The notes under the pieces: generated by a model
Told to the model about the DNA's origin: nothing
Databases searched by the model: none
The model's input: the letters and a program-made list of their open reading frames with translations, nothing else
Assembly: GCA_003427395.1 (NCBI GenBank)
Contig: BFEA01000344.1
Span: 820,785-849,818, forward strand
Direction: 5' to 3'
DNA from: Chara braunii
Lineage: Eukaryota > Streptophyta > Charophyceae > Charales > Characeae
DNA length: 29,034 nucleotides
Translations under genes and position numbers: made by a program
Shown: one piece after another, positions 10,177-18,935 of the stretch
How positions within the stretch are numbered: the first letter of the stretch is position 1
Layout of the letters: every line of letters starts with the position of its first letter

Positions 10177-10500
10177 TCCTTGCCCCACGGCTTCCCAGGC
10201 CCGCTGATAAATGGGCACAGTGCATTTGCGAAGTTGGTTGATCCGTGTGACCGGGGGTTTCCCTTTTTTTTTAGGGATTTTGGGAATATAGGTCTTGGTG
10301 TGAGTATGCCCTCACAATGGGACCTATAATCCCAACCCCCCCCCCAAAAAAGGTGGCGGGCCGATCACACAGATTTGCCACAGTACCAAATGTACTAGTG
10401 CCCCATCTTTATGAGCGACTGTATTTCACAGGTTGAATGGGAGGGGCCGACTCAATTGCACAAGTGCCCCATCTTTTTGAGAAAACTTGGTCCCATGGCG
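10177..10500 (+). mobile_element. Repeat P, copy A, right part
   Basis: It begins exactly after the LINE poly(A) with TCCTTGCCCCACGG, then CTTCCCAGGC and GCTGATAAATGGGCACAGTG. The reverse complement of copy B (12720-12775) reads nearly the same (GCTGACAAATGGGCACACTG). An imperfect inverted repeat follows with arms 10281-10304 and 10311-10334 (TGGGAATATAGGTC facing GACCTATAATCCCA). Then come AGATTTGCCACAGTACCAAATG, also found diverged at 13018-13040, and a doubled word GTGCCCCATCTTT (10399 and 10463). Confidence 0.6.
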
Positions 10501-11315
10501 GTTGGTAGTCAGAACGCGCCTTAGCGAGCGCGGAAATAACTGTTGTCATAGCTTCTTTCTTGTTCTGCTGAAAATGGGGCAAGGAACTTTGGCGCGATCA
10601 TTGCGCGGGAAAATGTCTTTTTTTAATTTTAAAATACGGGAGTAATAGGAAGTAGGACTTTAATTAGGCTAGGAATCGGGCGCATCGTAATTTTTGCCGC
10701 GGACTTTGTTGTTGTAGCTGCACGATGCGCCTAACTCATGCGCTCTTTGCTGCACCCTGTCCTGCGCTCTTATTCCTGCCGCGCCTTAATTCCAATCACA
10801 ATTGTAATCTCTTCTTACTCCTTCTTGACAAGTGCGGGTGTAACTGTAATCTTCTCTTTCTTGATTTCTTTCCGCGCTAAAAATTGTGCCTCTTTTCTGT
10901 CTGTATCATTGGCCGAAAAGATGCATGACTAGATCGATGCGTGGAGAGTGGCTACACCCCCCATGCCGCGGCCCGGTCATGCAGCTGTAGGCACTTCCTT
11001 CTTCCCTCTTCCTTCTGCTTCAGCATAATCCGGAATTATCTCGCGGGAATACCAAGTGCTATAAAGTCTGTAAGTGCGACTAATTCGCTCTTTAATCTAC
11101 ACTTGGGAGTTAGCGCGGTCGAGAGGATCAACTAACGAGCGGAAACAGGACAGTGACTAGGGAGATGGGTGATCTGACGAGCTGATGCTGAGTGTGCGGG
11201 GTTGACGCATGGCTATGAAGGACAGTGACATGCATGCGAACCAAACTGCACGCTCGGATCAAGCGGAGTGACAACTCTCTGATTGTTGGTAGGTGCGAGG
11301 CGACGGACTTCCTTC

Positions 11316-11318
<3 letters not shown>
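10501..11318. other. Gene-free stretch with a 10-bp-arm hairpin
   Basis: No coding region is recognised; the two 64-codon frames here have no family features. GGCGCATCGT (10679-10688) pairs with ACGATGCGCC (10722-10731) around a 33-nt loop. The rest is a pyrimidine-rich mixed sequence. Confidence 0.5.

Positions 11319-11384
<66 letters not shown>
11319..11384. repeat. (GA)n microsatellite
   Basis: About 33 AG units with one AA interruption near 11369. Frames through it give Arg-Glu repeats and are not genes. Confidence 0.97.
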
Positions 11385-12762
11385 GTGGTGTTTTCTCTTC
11401 ATATCCTCTGTATAATTTTCATTTTGATCTTAGCCATCTTCGTTTGCAACAATCGTGGATTTTATTTTCTTCAATTGATGTGTGAATTATCTCTTTCTCC
11501 CCCGCCTCGTTCTTTTTGATAAACCAGGGGTGTATGGCGGTTGCAATAATTGGTTGATTGTCTGGTTGCCCTGAAAACATGGATGTTGTCGATTGTGAGT
11601 CAGGGGATTATCGCATGTATGGTTCAAATATATTGTTGTATGATGTATGGGAAATTGCTCTTTCTCTTTTCCTTTTTCTCACCCGTATGTTGGTGTATGT
11701 CGTATCGATTGGTTGTCTATTTTGCATTAAGTACACGGGTATCGTTTTTCTAAATAGACCGAGAGTATATTAGATATATACATAACGAGTTATCTTCACC
11801 TGTTGGAAATATATCCCGTGCACGCACCTATACAAATGACCAAAATAGGGCGGTCATCACGTATACGCGTGTCCGGATTTGCATGATCTGTCTCCAACCA
11901 AATCGCACCTTGCGCGCACGGATGTATGAACCGAATCCTTTCTCATCACACATGGACACTGACCTTCCATTTTGGATCACGGACCGTGACTGTCTGAGGG
12001 ACCGCTAGTACCGAAGGTACTTGGAAAACCAACACCTCTGTCATCGATCGAAACTAAGGCTTTCGATATTTTGATGTCGAACTGAGAGCGATCGACTGTG
12101 TGCATGGGACTTCTAGCGGGCCATAAAACATAATCCATGAATCTCGGATTACCCCGATACATGTAACCACCAGTATTACATGGAGTCGGGATTCATCGCC
12201 ATCGAAATCAATTTTCCTCGCTTCTATCTCCTTCTTCCCTACCACAATTTAACGGTCGCCCCCTGGAATGCGATAACCCCATACTGGCCCCGAAGACTGT
12301 GCTCTGAGTGCCAGCAGTATTAGATCTACCAGGCCACAAAATTTGTCTGATGAACCCGTCCTGATGCTGAGCGCCGAGAACACAGTCTCCGACTGAGGCC
12401 GTCTACGTCAGGTTCCAAAATCTGTGAAACCCGGAGACGACATGTAATGGAAAAGAGAGACACCCACTGTGTTCCCTCTGTACACAAAATATGAACCTGC
12501 CCTAGGCGACGAGGTCGGCGAAACTAGCAGCTCGGCTCTGGAAAGCATAGATCAGAAAACTTGGTCCCTCGCTGAGCCACTCGGACTCCCGTCCTTGAAA
12601 CTTGACACCGAAGATCTCAGTTTCGACCTGTGACTCCACCCCCACTTTCCTAAAATCCTTGGTACACCCCTTTTACGCGCTTCCGATCCGAAACAGGAAG
12701 TCGCATAGGGCGTGAGGTTGGGCGTCACAGTGTGCCCATTTGTCAGCTGCCTAGGAACCCGC
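11385..12762. other. Gene-free stretch
   Basis: The first 400 bp are AT-rich. The next ~950 bp (11800-12762) are balanced in composition and could be the remains of a larger element. The minus frame at 11977-12162 continues in compositionally plausible protein-like sequence but matches no family I can name. I see no RNA gene or clear repeat. Confidence 0.4.
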
Positions 12763-12960
12763 GGAGCAAGGGATTTTGTGGTCACCTCTAGAGGTGACCG
12801 CAAATGCCCTATTTACGTTTTCGCATTTTATTCAAAAATTGGCAAAATTTCATTCACAAAAGTTCTTGCACAATTTGTCGATGGCGTCGTGTGACCAGCC
12901 AAATACCAAATCCCCATTTCTCCAGACAGTCGCGACCTTGTCTCATCTAAGGGCATACTC
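12763..12960 (-). mobile_element. Repeat P, copy B
   Basis: It contains the perfect 20-bp palindrome GGTCACCTCTAGAGGTGACC (12780-12799). Then come CACAAAAGTTCTTGCACAAT, GTGTGACCAGCCAAATACCA and TCCCCATTTCTCCAGACAGT in the same order as copies A and C. It runs opposite to copy A. There is no coding capacity. Confidence 0.75.
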
Positions 12961-13072
12961 ACACTGGGACCTATAATCCCAAATTCACCAAAAGAAAGGG
13001 TAGAGGGTCTGTCAGACAGATTTGCCAAAACACTAAGTGTATTATTTGTGTGCCAAATTGTTAGCGCCCTGG
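12961..13072. repeat. Spacer shared with the right part of repeat P
   Basis: GGGACCTATAATCCCAA (12968-12984) and AGATTTGCCAAAACACTAAG (about 13018) also occur at 10319-10335 and 10372-10392. This stretch therefore belongs to the same family even though it lies between copies B and C. Confidence 0.5.
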
Positions 13073-13370
13073 GAAGCTGCGGTGCAAGGGAATTTGCGGT
13101 CACCTCTGGAGGTGACCGCAAATGCCCTATTTATTTCTTTGCGTTCTTTGTAAAATTGGTGAGAATTCGTTCACAAAAGTTATTGCACAATTCATGGATG
13201 GCTCTGTGTGACCAGCAAAGTACCAAATTCTCATTTCTCCATACTACCCCGACCTTGTCCCATCCGAAAAGGTACAACAGTCTGACCCGAAGCATGCCCA
13301 AAACCTCAAATCAGCCCTTCTCAAATCCACATATTTTGCGGATTTGGGTTCGCAGTGTGAGTATACCCTG
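13073..13370 (-). mobile_element. Repeat P, copy C
   Basis: It contains a 32-bp near-perfect palindrome (13092-13123, ATTTGCGGTCACCT and its complement). The same middle section as copy B follows, 313 bp downstream of B and moderately diverged. The terminal hairpin region (CAAATCCACATATTTTGCGG, 13317-13340) and GTGTGAGTATACCCTG come next. The palindrome-plus-hairpin plan without coding sequence suggests a non-autonomous DNA transposon. The CAGGG-like outer end would fit the hAT superfamily, but an 8-bp target duplication was not found. Confidence 0.7.
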
Positions 13371-13471
13371 AAAAGGGTACAGCAGTGTGACGTGAACTGT
13401 GTCCCAAAAATCTAATAGGCCCTTCCCAAATCCGCATATTTTGTGGATTTGGGGTTGCAGTATGAGTATGC
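13371..13471 (-). mobile_element. Repeat P, partial copy D
   Basis: AAGGGTACAGCAGTGTGACG, CCCTTCCCAAATCCGCATAT and the hairpin at 13422-13450 repeat the end of copy C about 101 bp further on, as a partial tandem duplication. The possible LTR begins immediately after it. Confidence 0.65.
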
Positions 13472-13964
13472 TGTTAGTGTGGCTAGCACTTAGGAACATC
13501 ACCCCACCAGTATCGAGAGCAACTTGGACCGAATAGTAGTGACAAGCACCAGGGCTGGACAATACCCAACTCTACTAGTAGAAGCGGGAGCAGACGAACG
13601 TTGTCGTACGGTAACTTCAGACGCCATGCTCATGCAATCTTCTACAGGGCCCAGTAGCTAGAGAGTCTACTGGATAAGCTGGCACAAGCACCTAGGCAAG
13701 GCAAGCTGGCGCCCACGACCTTCCCCTAACTTACCCAAGCCTAGTAGGCCGAACTCGAACTAGCGAGAGCGACTTATATCCCTACCCAACCCTAGAGTCT
13801 GAGATATACTAGAGCGGAACCCCCCCTGATAGACCCCCTTCTGACTAGGTAGTATTTTTTGTACTAGTTTATATAGCCCCCCTCACCTTTCACTACCTAC
13901 CTATCACTTCTTGCAAGCATTCACTGCAATCATAGATACCTTGATTGAAAGGGGTGTCCTAACA
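13472..13964 (+). mobile_element. Possible solo LTR
   Basis: The 493-bp segment begins TGTTAG and ends CTAACA, the TG...CA inverted ends typical of LTRs. It has a TATA-like TTTATATAG at 13868-13876, about 90 bp before the end, as expected for a U3-R-U5 layout. No 5-bp target duplication was found (flanks TATGC and GCAGT). No primer-binding site or gag-pol follows, and no second copy is in the window. It could be chance. Confidence 0.35.
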
Positions 13965-14172
13965 GCAGTGGGTAGGGAGTAGGGTTAAGCCTAAAGGAGT
14001 CCGGGTTTGTGTGCGGCGCAAGTAAGTGCTTAAGCCCTAAGTCGGTTGATTAGGCACGCAAGTGACAGTCAGAAAGTCGCGAGTTTAATCTTATGGCCCA
14101 CCTTGTACGCGCTTGGTGCCGACCAACTAAGATAGTCAACCAGTGCGATAGGTGGCTTGTTCCCCCTAGTCG
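13965..14172 (+). repeat. tRNA-like module (possible SINE head)
   Basis: TAAGTCGGTTGATTAGG (about 14038-14054) resembles a type-II tRNA A box, and GCGAGTTTAATCTTATGG (about 14079) resembles a degenerate B box. The stems do not close into a cloverleaf, so this is not a functional tRNA. A diverged CCCTAAGTCAGTCGGGCCTA recurs at about 14937. Confidence 0.35.
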
Positions 14173-14530
14173 GTGTTAGTAGGGTCCTTAGCCAACATAG
14201 GTGAATGTGTGTGTGAGTGGGTTGTTTGTGACGTGTGGGAGAGTGTTGGCCTTAGACAATGTCATTACTGGATAGGGGTGGGAGAAAATGAAAAGGAAGA
14301 TGCAGCTTCTGGCAAAATGTTTGGCCTTTATGCCAATTATTTGAGATGGCCAGCTTGCTTCTCCTGGAAGGTATTAGTAGGGTCTTTAGCCAACAAAGGT
14401 GTAAGTGTGTGGGGGGGGGGGGGTCGTGTGGGGGAGTGTTCGCCTTACTCACTGTTGTCACTGGATGGGGTTGGGGGGAAATGAAAAGAAGGGTGCAACT
14501 ACTGAAAATGCTCGGTCTTTGTGTTAGCCA
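14173..14530 (+). repeat. ~165-bp repeat, copies 1 and 2
   Basis: Copy 1 (14173-14335) and copy 2 (14371-14524) share the order GTTAGTAGGGTC, TTAGCCAACA, GTGTGGGAGAGTGTT, CACTGGAT, GAAAATGAAAAG, then TTGGCCTTT or TCGGTCTTT. Copy 2 has a run of about 14 G where copy 1 has GTGTGAGTGGG. Frames of 84-103 codons cross them but look nothing like a protein family. Confidence 0.7.
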
Positions 14531-14798
14531 GGCCCCTACGGGCAGTTGGCGCGAAGCGTGGGCGGCGACGTTCGAACGGGCAGTTGAAGGTTCAATTTAA
14601 AAACTTCAAAATTCGGTGTGTTTGTGGGTGACCAGGTCGTCAGACCCAAGCCAACCGTTCTGCCAGTGTGTCGAAAGGTGGGTTTGTGCCCATACGAAAG
14701 TGTGTGCCTCTTTCGAGGTTAGCCGGTGAGACTCAACTAATGGGCTACGCATGTTTGCTATCGACCAACGGAGATAGCCGGCCAAATCCTCCTTCTCA

Positions 14799-14960
14799 GT
14801 ATTAGCAGGGTCTTCTGCCAACATGAGCGTGAGTGTGAGTAGGTTGCCCGTGGGGTGTGGGAGAGTGTTGGCCTTTGACACAGTTGTTATTCGACAGGGA
14901 GGGGCAGACGACAGAGACCGAGTAATGGGGCTGCAACCCTAAGTCAGTCGGGCCTAATTC
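14799..14960 (+). repeat. ~165-bp repeat, copy 3
   Basis: GTATTAGCAGGGTCTTCTGC, CCAACATGAG and GGTGTGGGAGAGTGTTGGCC match copies 1 and 2. Then TCGACAGGGAGGGGCAGACG and CCCTAAGTCAGTCGG lead into a tRNA-like module. The 14531-14798 spacer between copies 2 and 3 has no recognised feature. Confidence 0.65.
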
Positions 14961-14978
14961 CAAGCTTGCACGACCGGG

Positions 14979-15048
14979 TGGCTTGGCTCGGTTGGTACAA
15001 CCGAAGCTATTAAGGTATAAACCAGGATTTGAACTCTGGTGGGGGTGG
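14979..15048 (+). repeat. tRNA-derived SINE-like module
   Basis: TGGCTCGGTTGGTAC (about 14981-14996) fits the tRNA A box (TRGYNNARNNGG pattern). GATTTGAACTC (about 15028-15038) matches the B box GGTTCGAACTC at 9 of 11 positions. The ~33-bp separation suits a Pol III internal promoter. Acceptor-stem pairing is lacking, so I call it a SINE or tRNA relic. Confidence 0.45.
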
Positions 15049-15059
15049 GCTACTAGCAA

Positions 15060-16085
15060 AGCATTACAATAATACCGTTGGTCAACTACACAATGTTAGT
15101 GCTATAGGACAGTGGTCTGGGAGGAAGGAAGCTCGAGGGGTGCATAGTGAGAGGTTGGATGAGACAGAGATAAGTGAAGCATGCCCTTGTCTTTTGGAGA
15201 CAGTTTGAGGATGTTAACCTTTCCAAGCCTTATTGGGGCATTCAAGTTGTCGGGTAGTCATGGTGGAAATGCGGGAAACATAGGCGTGCATGCGCCTGGC
15301 TGGTAGAGAGGGTACGATCATGAGAAGGGTGAAAGAGTCCGGAGGGAAGTCGATAGAGAGGGCGGGAAGAGTTCGAGGTCAGAATGAAGCCTTCGAGTTA
15401 AGGGCGCTGACCTCTTAGAAAGCAGTTGAGATAGCGAGGGAATGACGCCTAATGAACCTGAGGTTTAGGTGCAATAATTTGACTAGAGAAAATAGTGGGT
15501 TCGGCAGTGAAGGGGTGCTAACCTTACACGAAAGGGCCTAAATGAACCTGGCCGCTAAGTGAGGATGAATGCAAGTAAGTATGGCGTCATCACTACCCCT
15601 GACCCTTACAATCAATCCTGCTCATGATGGGGCAAAGTTATCCCTCGAGTAGAGAGCAGAGCGGATTAAGTAAGGGTTGTCTATAAGAGCGGAGGTGGCG
15701 ACGAAGCAATTAGGGAAGCAGGGAAGAGTACAATGCCGATTGACAAGTAATGGGTTGGTCTTAGGAAGAGACGTTGTCCGACTCTTTCGTTGAATTGAAG
15801 GACTCAATGAGACTGACGTTGTTAGAGTTTATTCTCACCAATCCTATAGCCGAGAGACTTGAACCTTTTTTTTTTTTTTTTTCTCGTTAACATATGACGT
15901 CGTTGACATCCGATCGAAGTAATAGTAGCTGGCGGTACGTCCGCAGTTTTCGATAGGGCCGCAGAGGCACGCGGTCGTGGTAAAACTAAAACTAGATTTT
16001 TATATTTACAAGAGTGATTCAGAGCCTAGGTAGGCTAAAACGAATCATCGAGCTGGTTGTGTGACCGTGGCGCGAAGAAAGTGTG
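15060..16085. other. Gene-free stretch with a poly(T) tract
   Basis: The sequence is purine-rich in places (15130-15560), with no recognised gene, RNA or repeat. About 17 T lie at 15867-15883, which could be a minus-strand retroelement tail. Confidence 0.5.
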
Positions 16086-16092
16086 TATGATT

Positions 16093-16163
16093 TTGGGGGT
16101 CGCACGACTGTTCCGTACGGAGTGCTTCATGCGGTTGGTTGGCAGGACGCACGACCCCCAAGG
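16093..16163. repeat. Inverted repeat around CCCCCAA
   Basis: TTGGGGGTCGCACGAC near 16093 faces GCACGACCCCCAA ending at about 16163, giving ~10 paired bases around a ~50-nt loop. Confidence 0.5.
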
Positions 16164-16261
16164 TGCGCCGCCTGCTGAGGCGAAGTCGGAGGCGTGACTG
16201 TATGGCAAGGAGGCGGTCAGAGCCTGCTTTAACTACGGTAGAGGACGGCCTAGTGGTCTTT

Positions 16262-16282
16262 AACCCTTCAAGTTGAAGGGTT
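16262..16282. repeat. 21-nt near-perfect palindrome
   Basis: AACCCTTCAA, a central G, then TTGAAGGGTT. The arms are ten bases each. Confidence 0.85.
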
Positions 16283-16302
16283 GCGGCTTTTTCTCCCGTG
16301 AT

Positions 16303-16393
16303 AGGAGCTAGCCCAGTAGGTACAGTGTCCGATTTCCACCTAGCAGATGTTGGGATCGAGCCTGGATCTGTGCACCTACTGGTGCTAGCTCCT
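16303..16393 (-). repeat. 91-nt hairpin containing a tRNA B-box-like word
   Basis: AGGAGCTAGCCCAGTAGGT (16303-16321) pairs with ACCTACTGGTGCTAGCTCCT (about 16374-16393), with one bulged base. The loop contains GGGATCGAGCCTGGATC, whose reverse complement carries GGCTCGATCCC, a B-box variant. The same word recurs at 16529-16552. Confidence 0.6.
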
Positions 16394-16482
16394 TTTTGAG
16401 CTGGTGCTTAGTGACGCAGCCGATCTTGGCCATGCGATCTCAGGATCGCACGGTTGAGATCAGCTGCGCGGAGCATGACCCC

Positions 16483-16610
16483 TGCGCAAGGATGACACAC
16501 ATAAATCGAGAAGTGGTCCAACGATCCCAGTTGGGATCGAACCAGGATCTGCGGCTTGAAAATCCATGGTTGAAAAGCCACGTGAACTGAGAAGGAACAG
16601 TTGGCATAAG
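16483..16610 (-). repeat. Dispersed repeat tail plus tRNA-like B box
   Basis: GCGCAAGGATGACAC then ATAAATCGAGAA matches the repeat at 97-259. CGATCCCA and TGGGATCG (16522-16539) form an 8-bp-arm hairpin. On the minus strand GGTTCGATCCC is a perfect B box. No matching A box or acceptor stem is present, so it is not a tRNA gene. Confidence 0.5.
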
Positions 16611-16728
16611 CCAACGACTTTTAGGAAAAAAGAAAAAAAAAAATGAAAGAAAAATCTACAACTAAACTGGTTGTGAAGCGCCACATGGCACAGATAGAAG
16701 TGACTGGGGCACTTCAGTCCCCAGTGCA

Positions 16729-17699
16729 NNNNNNNNNNNNNNNNNNNNNNNNNNNNNNNNNNNNNNNNNNNNNNNNNNNNNNNNNNNNNNNNNNNNNNNN
16801 NNNNNNNNNNNNNNNNNNNNNNNNNNNNNNNNNNNNNNNNNNNNNNNNNNNNNNNNNNNNNNNNNNNNNNNNNNNNNNNNNNNNNNNNNNNNNNNNNNNN
16901 NNNNNNNNNNNNNNNNNNNNNNNNNNNNNNNNNNNNNNNNNNNNNNNNNNNNNNNNNNNNNNNNNNNNNNNNNNNNNNNNNNNNNNNNNNNNNNNNNNNN
17001 NNNNNNNNNNNNNNNNNNNNNNNNNNNNNNNNNNNNNNNNNNNNNNNNNNNNNNNNNNNNNNNNNNNNNNNNNNNNNNNNNNNNNNNNNNNNNNNNNNNN
17101 NNNNNNNNNNNNNNNNNNNNNNNNNNNNNNNNNNNNNNNNNNNNNNNNNNNNNNNNNNNNNNNNNNNNNNNNNNNNNNNNNNNNNNNNNNNNNNNNNNNN
17201 NNNNNNNNNNNNNNNNNNNNNNNNNNNNNNNNNNNNNNNNNNNNNNNNNNNNNNNNNNNNNNNNNNNNNNNNNNNNNNNNNNNNNNNNNNNNNNNNNNNN
17301 NNNNNNNNNNNNNNNNNNNNNNNNNNNNNNNNNNNNNNNNNNNNNNNNNNNNNNNNNNNNNNNNNNNNNNNNNNNNNNNNNNNNNNNNNNNNNNNNNNNN
17401 NNNNNNNNNNNNNNNNNNNNNNNNNNNNNNNNNNNNNNNNNNNNNNNNNNNNNNNNNNNNNNNNNNNNNNNNNNNNNNNNNNNNNNNNNNNNNNNNNNNN
17501 NNNNNNNNNNNNNNNNNNNNNNNNNNNNNNNNNNNNNNNNNNNNNNNNNNNNNNNNNNNNNNNNNNNNNNNNNNNNNNNNNNNNNNNNNNNNNNNNNNNN
17601 NNNNNNNNNNNNNNNNNNNNNNNNNNNNNNNNNNNNNNNNNNNNNNNNNNNNNNNNNNNNNNNNNNNNNNNNNNNNNNNNNNNNNNNNNNNNNNNNNNN
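16729..17699. other. Assembly gap (971 N)
   Basis: These bases are undetermined. The left edge ends in the inverted repeat ACTGGGG...CCCCAGT (about 16703-16726) and the right edge is poly(A). Both are hard to sequence through. Nothing can be said about the content, and apparent reading frames across it are meaningless. Confidence 0.99.
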
Positions 17700-18125
17700 T
17701 GAAAAAAAAAAAAAAAAAAAAAGGACGGGGGAAGATGAAAAAAAAAAAAGAGACGTCGAGGAACGGGCAGCAACTGTTAATGGTGCGCCTGGATTTGGCA
17801 CCCTTCCTGCGCCAGGTGCAGGCGCATGACATAAGGGGCATAAGCCGCTGTAGAGTTTGACTCTAGTCCGTCTCTATGAAATGACTTAGAAGGGGGTGGC
17901 TGCTTGTTTTGAAAAACGAGCCGCCCCTTCCAGAGAAATGAGGGGCTGAAGAAAAAACAAAAAAAGAGGGGGGAAGATGAAAAACAAAAAAAGAGGGGGG
18001 AAGATGGAAAAAAAAAACAAAAAAAAACGTCGTGAATTTGATCGCGACGTCGGACCAGATGTAGGGGCAGAAGCATCTGGACCTTGATGCAACAGCAGAC
18101 TGTCGACTGTCTGCTAGAAATGGCT
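17700..18125. repeat. A-rich low-complexity region with a short tandem repeat
   Basis: An A run (17702-17721) follows the gap. A ~28-bp unit (ACAAAAAAAGAGGGGGGAAG) is repeated at about 17952 and 17980, with a decayed third copy. Also present are imperfect hairpins such as CCAGATG/CATCTGG (about 18054-18080) and AGCAGACTGTCGACTGTCTG (18092 onward). Confidence 0.6.
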
Positions 18126-18179
18126 TGATACAACCATTTTAGACTGTGTTTGGCCGCGGGTAAAGGCCAGGGGAACTTG

Positions 18180-18195
18180 GTTCCCCTAGGGGAAC
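18180..18195. repeat. 16-bp perfect palindrome
   Basis: GTTCCCCTAGGGGAAC is its own reverse complement. It lies about 90 bp upstream of a TATA-like site. Confidence 0.8.
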
Positions 18196-18280
18196 ATCAA
18201 GGTTTTCAGCCCTTGATCTCGTCTGCCCTGATCCGAAATTTTGGTTGGGGGCAAAGCTGCTGCCCTCAACCCTCGGCTGG

Positions 18281-18290
18281 CTATAAAAGC
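18281..18290 (+). promoter_or_regulatory. TATA-box-like site
   Basis: CTATAAAAGC matches the plant TATA consensus, and the following sequence GCAGCCAGCAGCCAGCC is a plausible leader start. Donor-like GTGAGT lies at 18351-18356 and GTCAGT at about 19262. A pyrimidine-rich acceptor ending TTGTGCAG lies at about 19426. The set could be a promoter with an intron, but no protein or RNA product is recognised. Confidence 0.35.
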
Positions 18291-18658
18291 AGCCAGCAGC
18301 CAGCCAACCAGAATTCATTTGTGGCTGATGCTGTTGGCATTCCACTTGGGTGAGTGTTGGCTGCTGGAGGAGAAGCTGCTGTCTGGAGTAGAGAGTGCGG
18401 AGAAGGTGGAGAGTGGGGGTCTGCAGTGGGCGCGAGAGTGGAGGCAGCCATAGCCACCACTTCACCACTTCACTTTGTGAAGTGCTGGGGAGGTGCTGCA
18501 TGGCCATCACGGCGACGACAGCCATAGTGGAGAGGTGGTGGGAAGATGCTGTTCGTTGAACGAGGCGTCGACGACCATTTTATGTAAGGTGTAGGGGTGA
18601 TGCTGCACATGGCAGCCATAATCGGAGAAGTGCTGGGGAGATGTTGAGTGGTTTTGTG

Positions 18659-18935
18659 GCAACGACAATTTTTTTGTTGACGTACTGCGGGAGCACTGCC
18701 GGATTGTTTCGGCGACAACTGTGATTTTTTTGGCAGTGACGCAGGAGCGCTGCCGATTTATTTAGGCGCAGCTGTGATTTTTTTGGCAGTGACGCGGGAG
18801 CGCTGCCGATTTTTTTCGGCGGCAGCTATAATTTTTTAGGAGTGATGCAAAAGTGCTGCCAAATTTTTGCGGCGGCGGCACTGGTTTTAACCGCAGTGGT
18901 GCGAAAGCGCTGCCATTTTTTCACGGTGGTGGCGG
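18659..18935. repeat. Minisatellite, ~54-bp period
   Basis: Five units share the plan CTGTGATTTTTTTGGCAGTG, ACGCGGGAGCGCTGCCGA, TTTTTTTCGG. Inside each unit GGCAGTG and CGCTGCC can pair, so every unit is a potential hairpin. A related doubled phrase GAAGTGCTGGGGAG lies upstream at 18478 and 18627. Confidence 0.8.

Noticed and set aside
16505-16585. Minus-strand tRNA gene
   Set aside because: A good B box, but no A box at the right distance and no acceptor-stem complement.
16460-17860. Frames of 375-437 codons
   Set aside because: They are made almost wholly of undetermined bases in the assembly gap.
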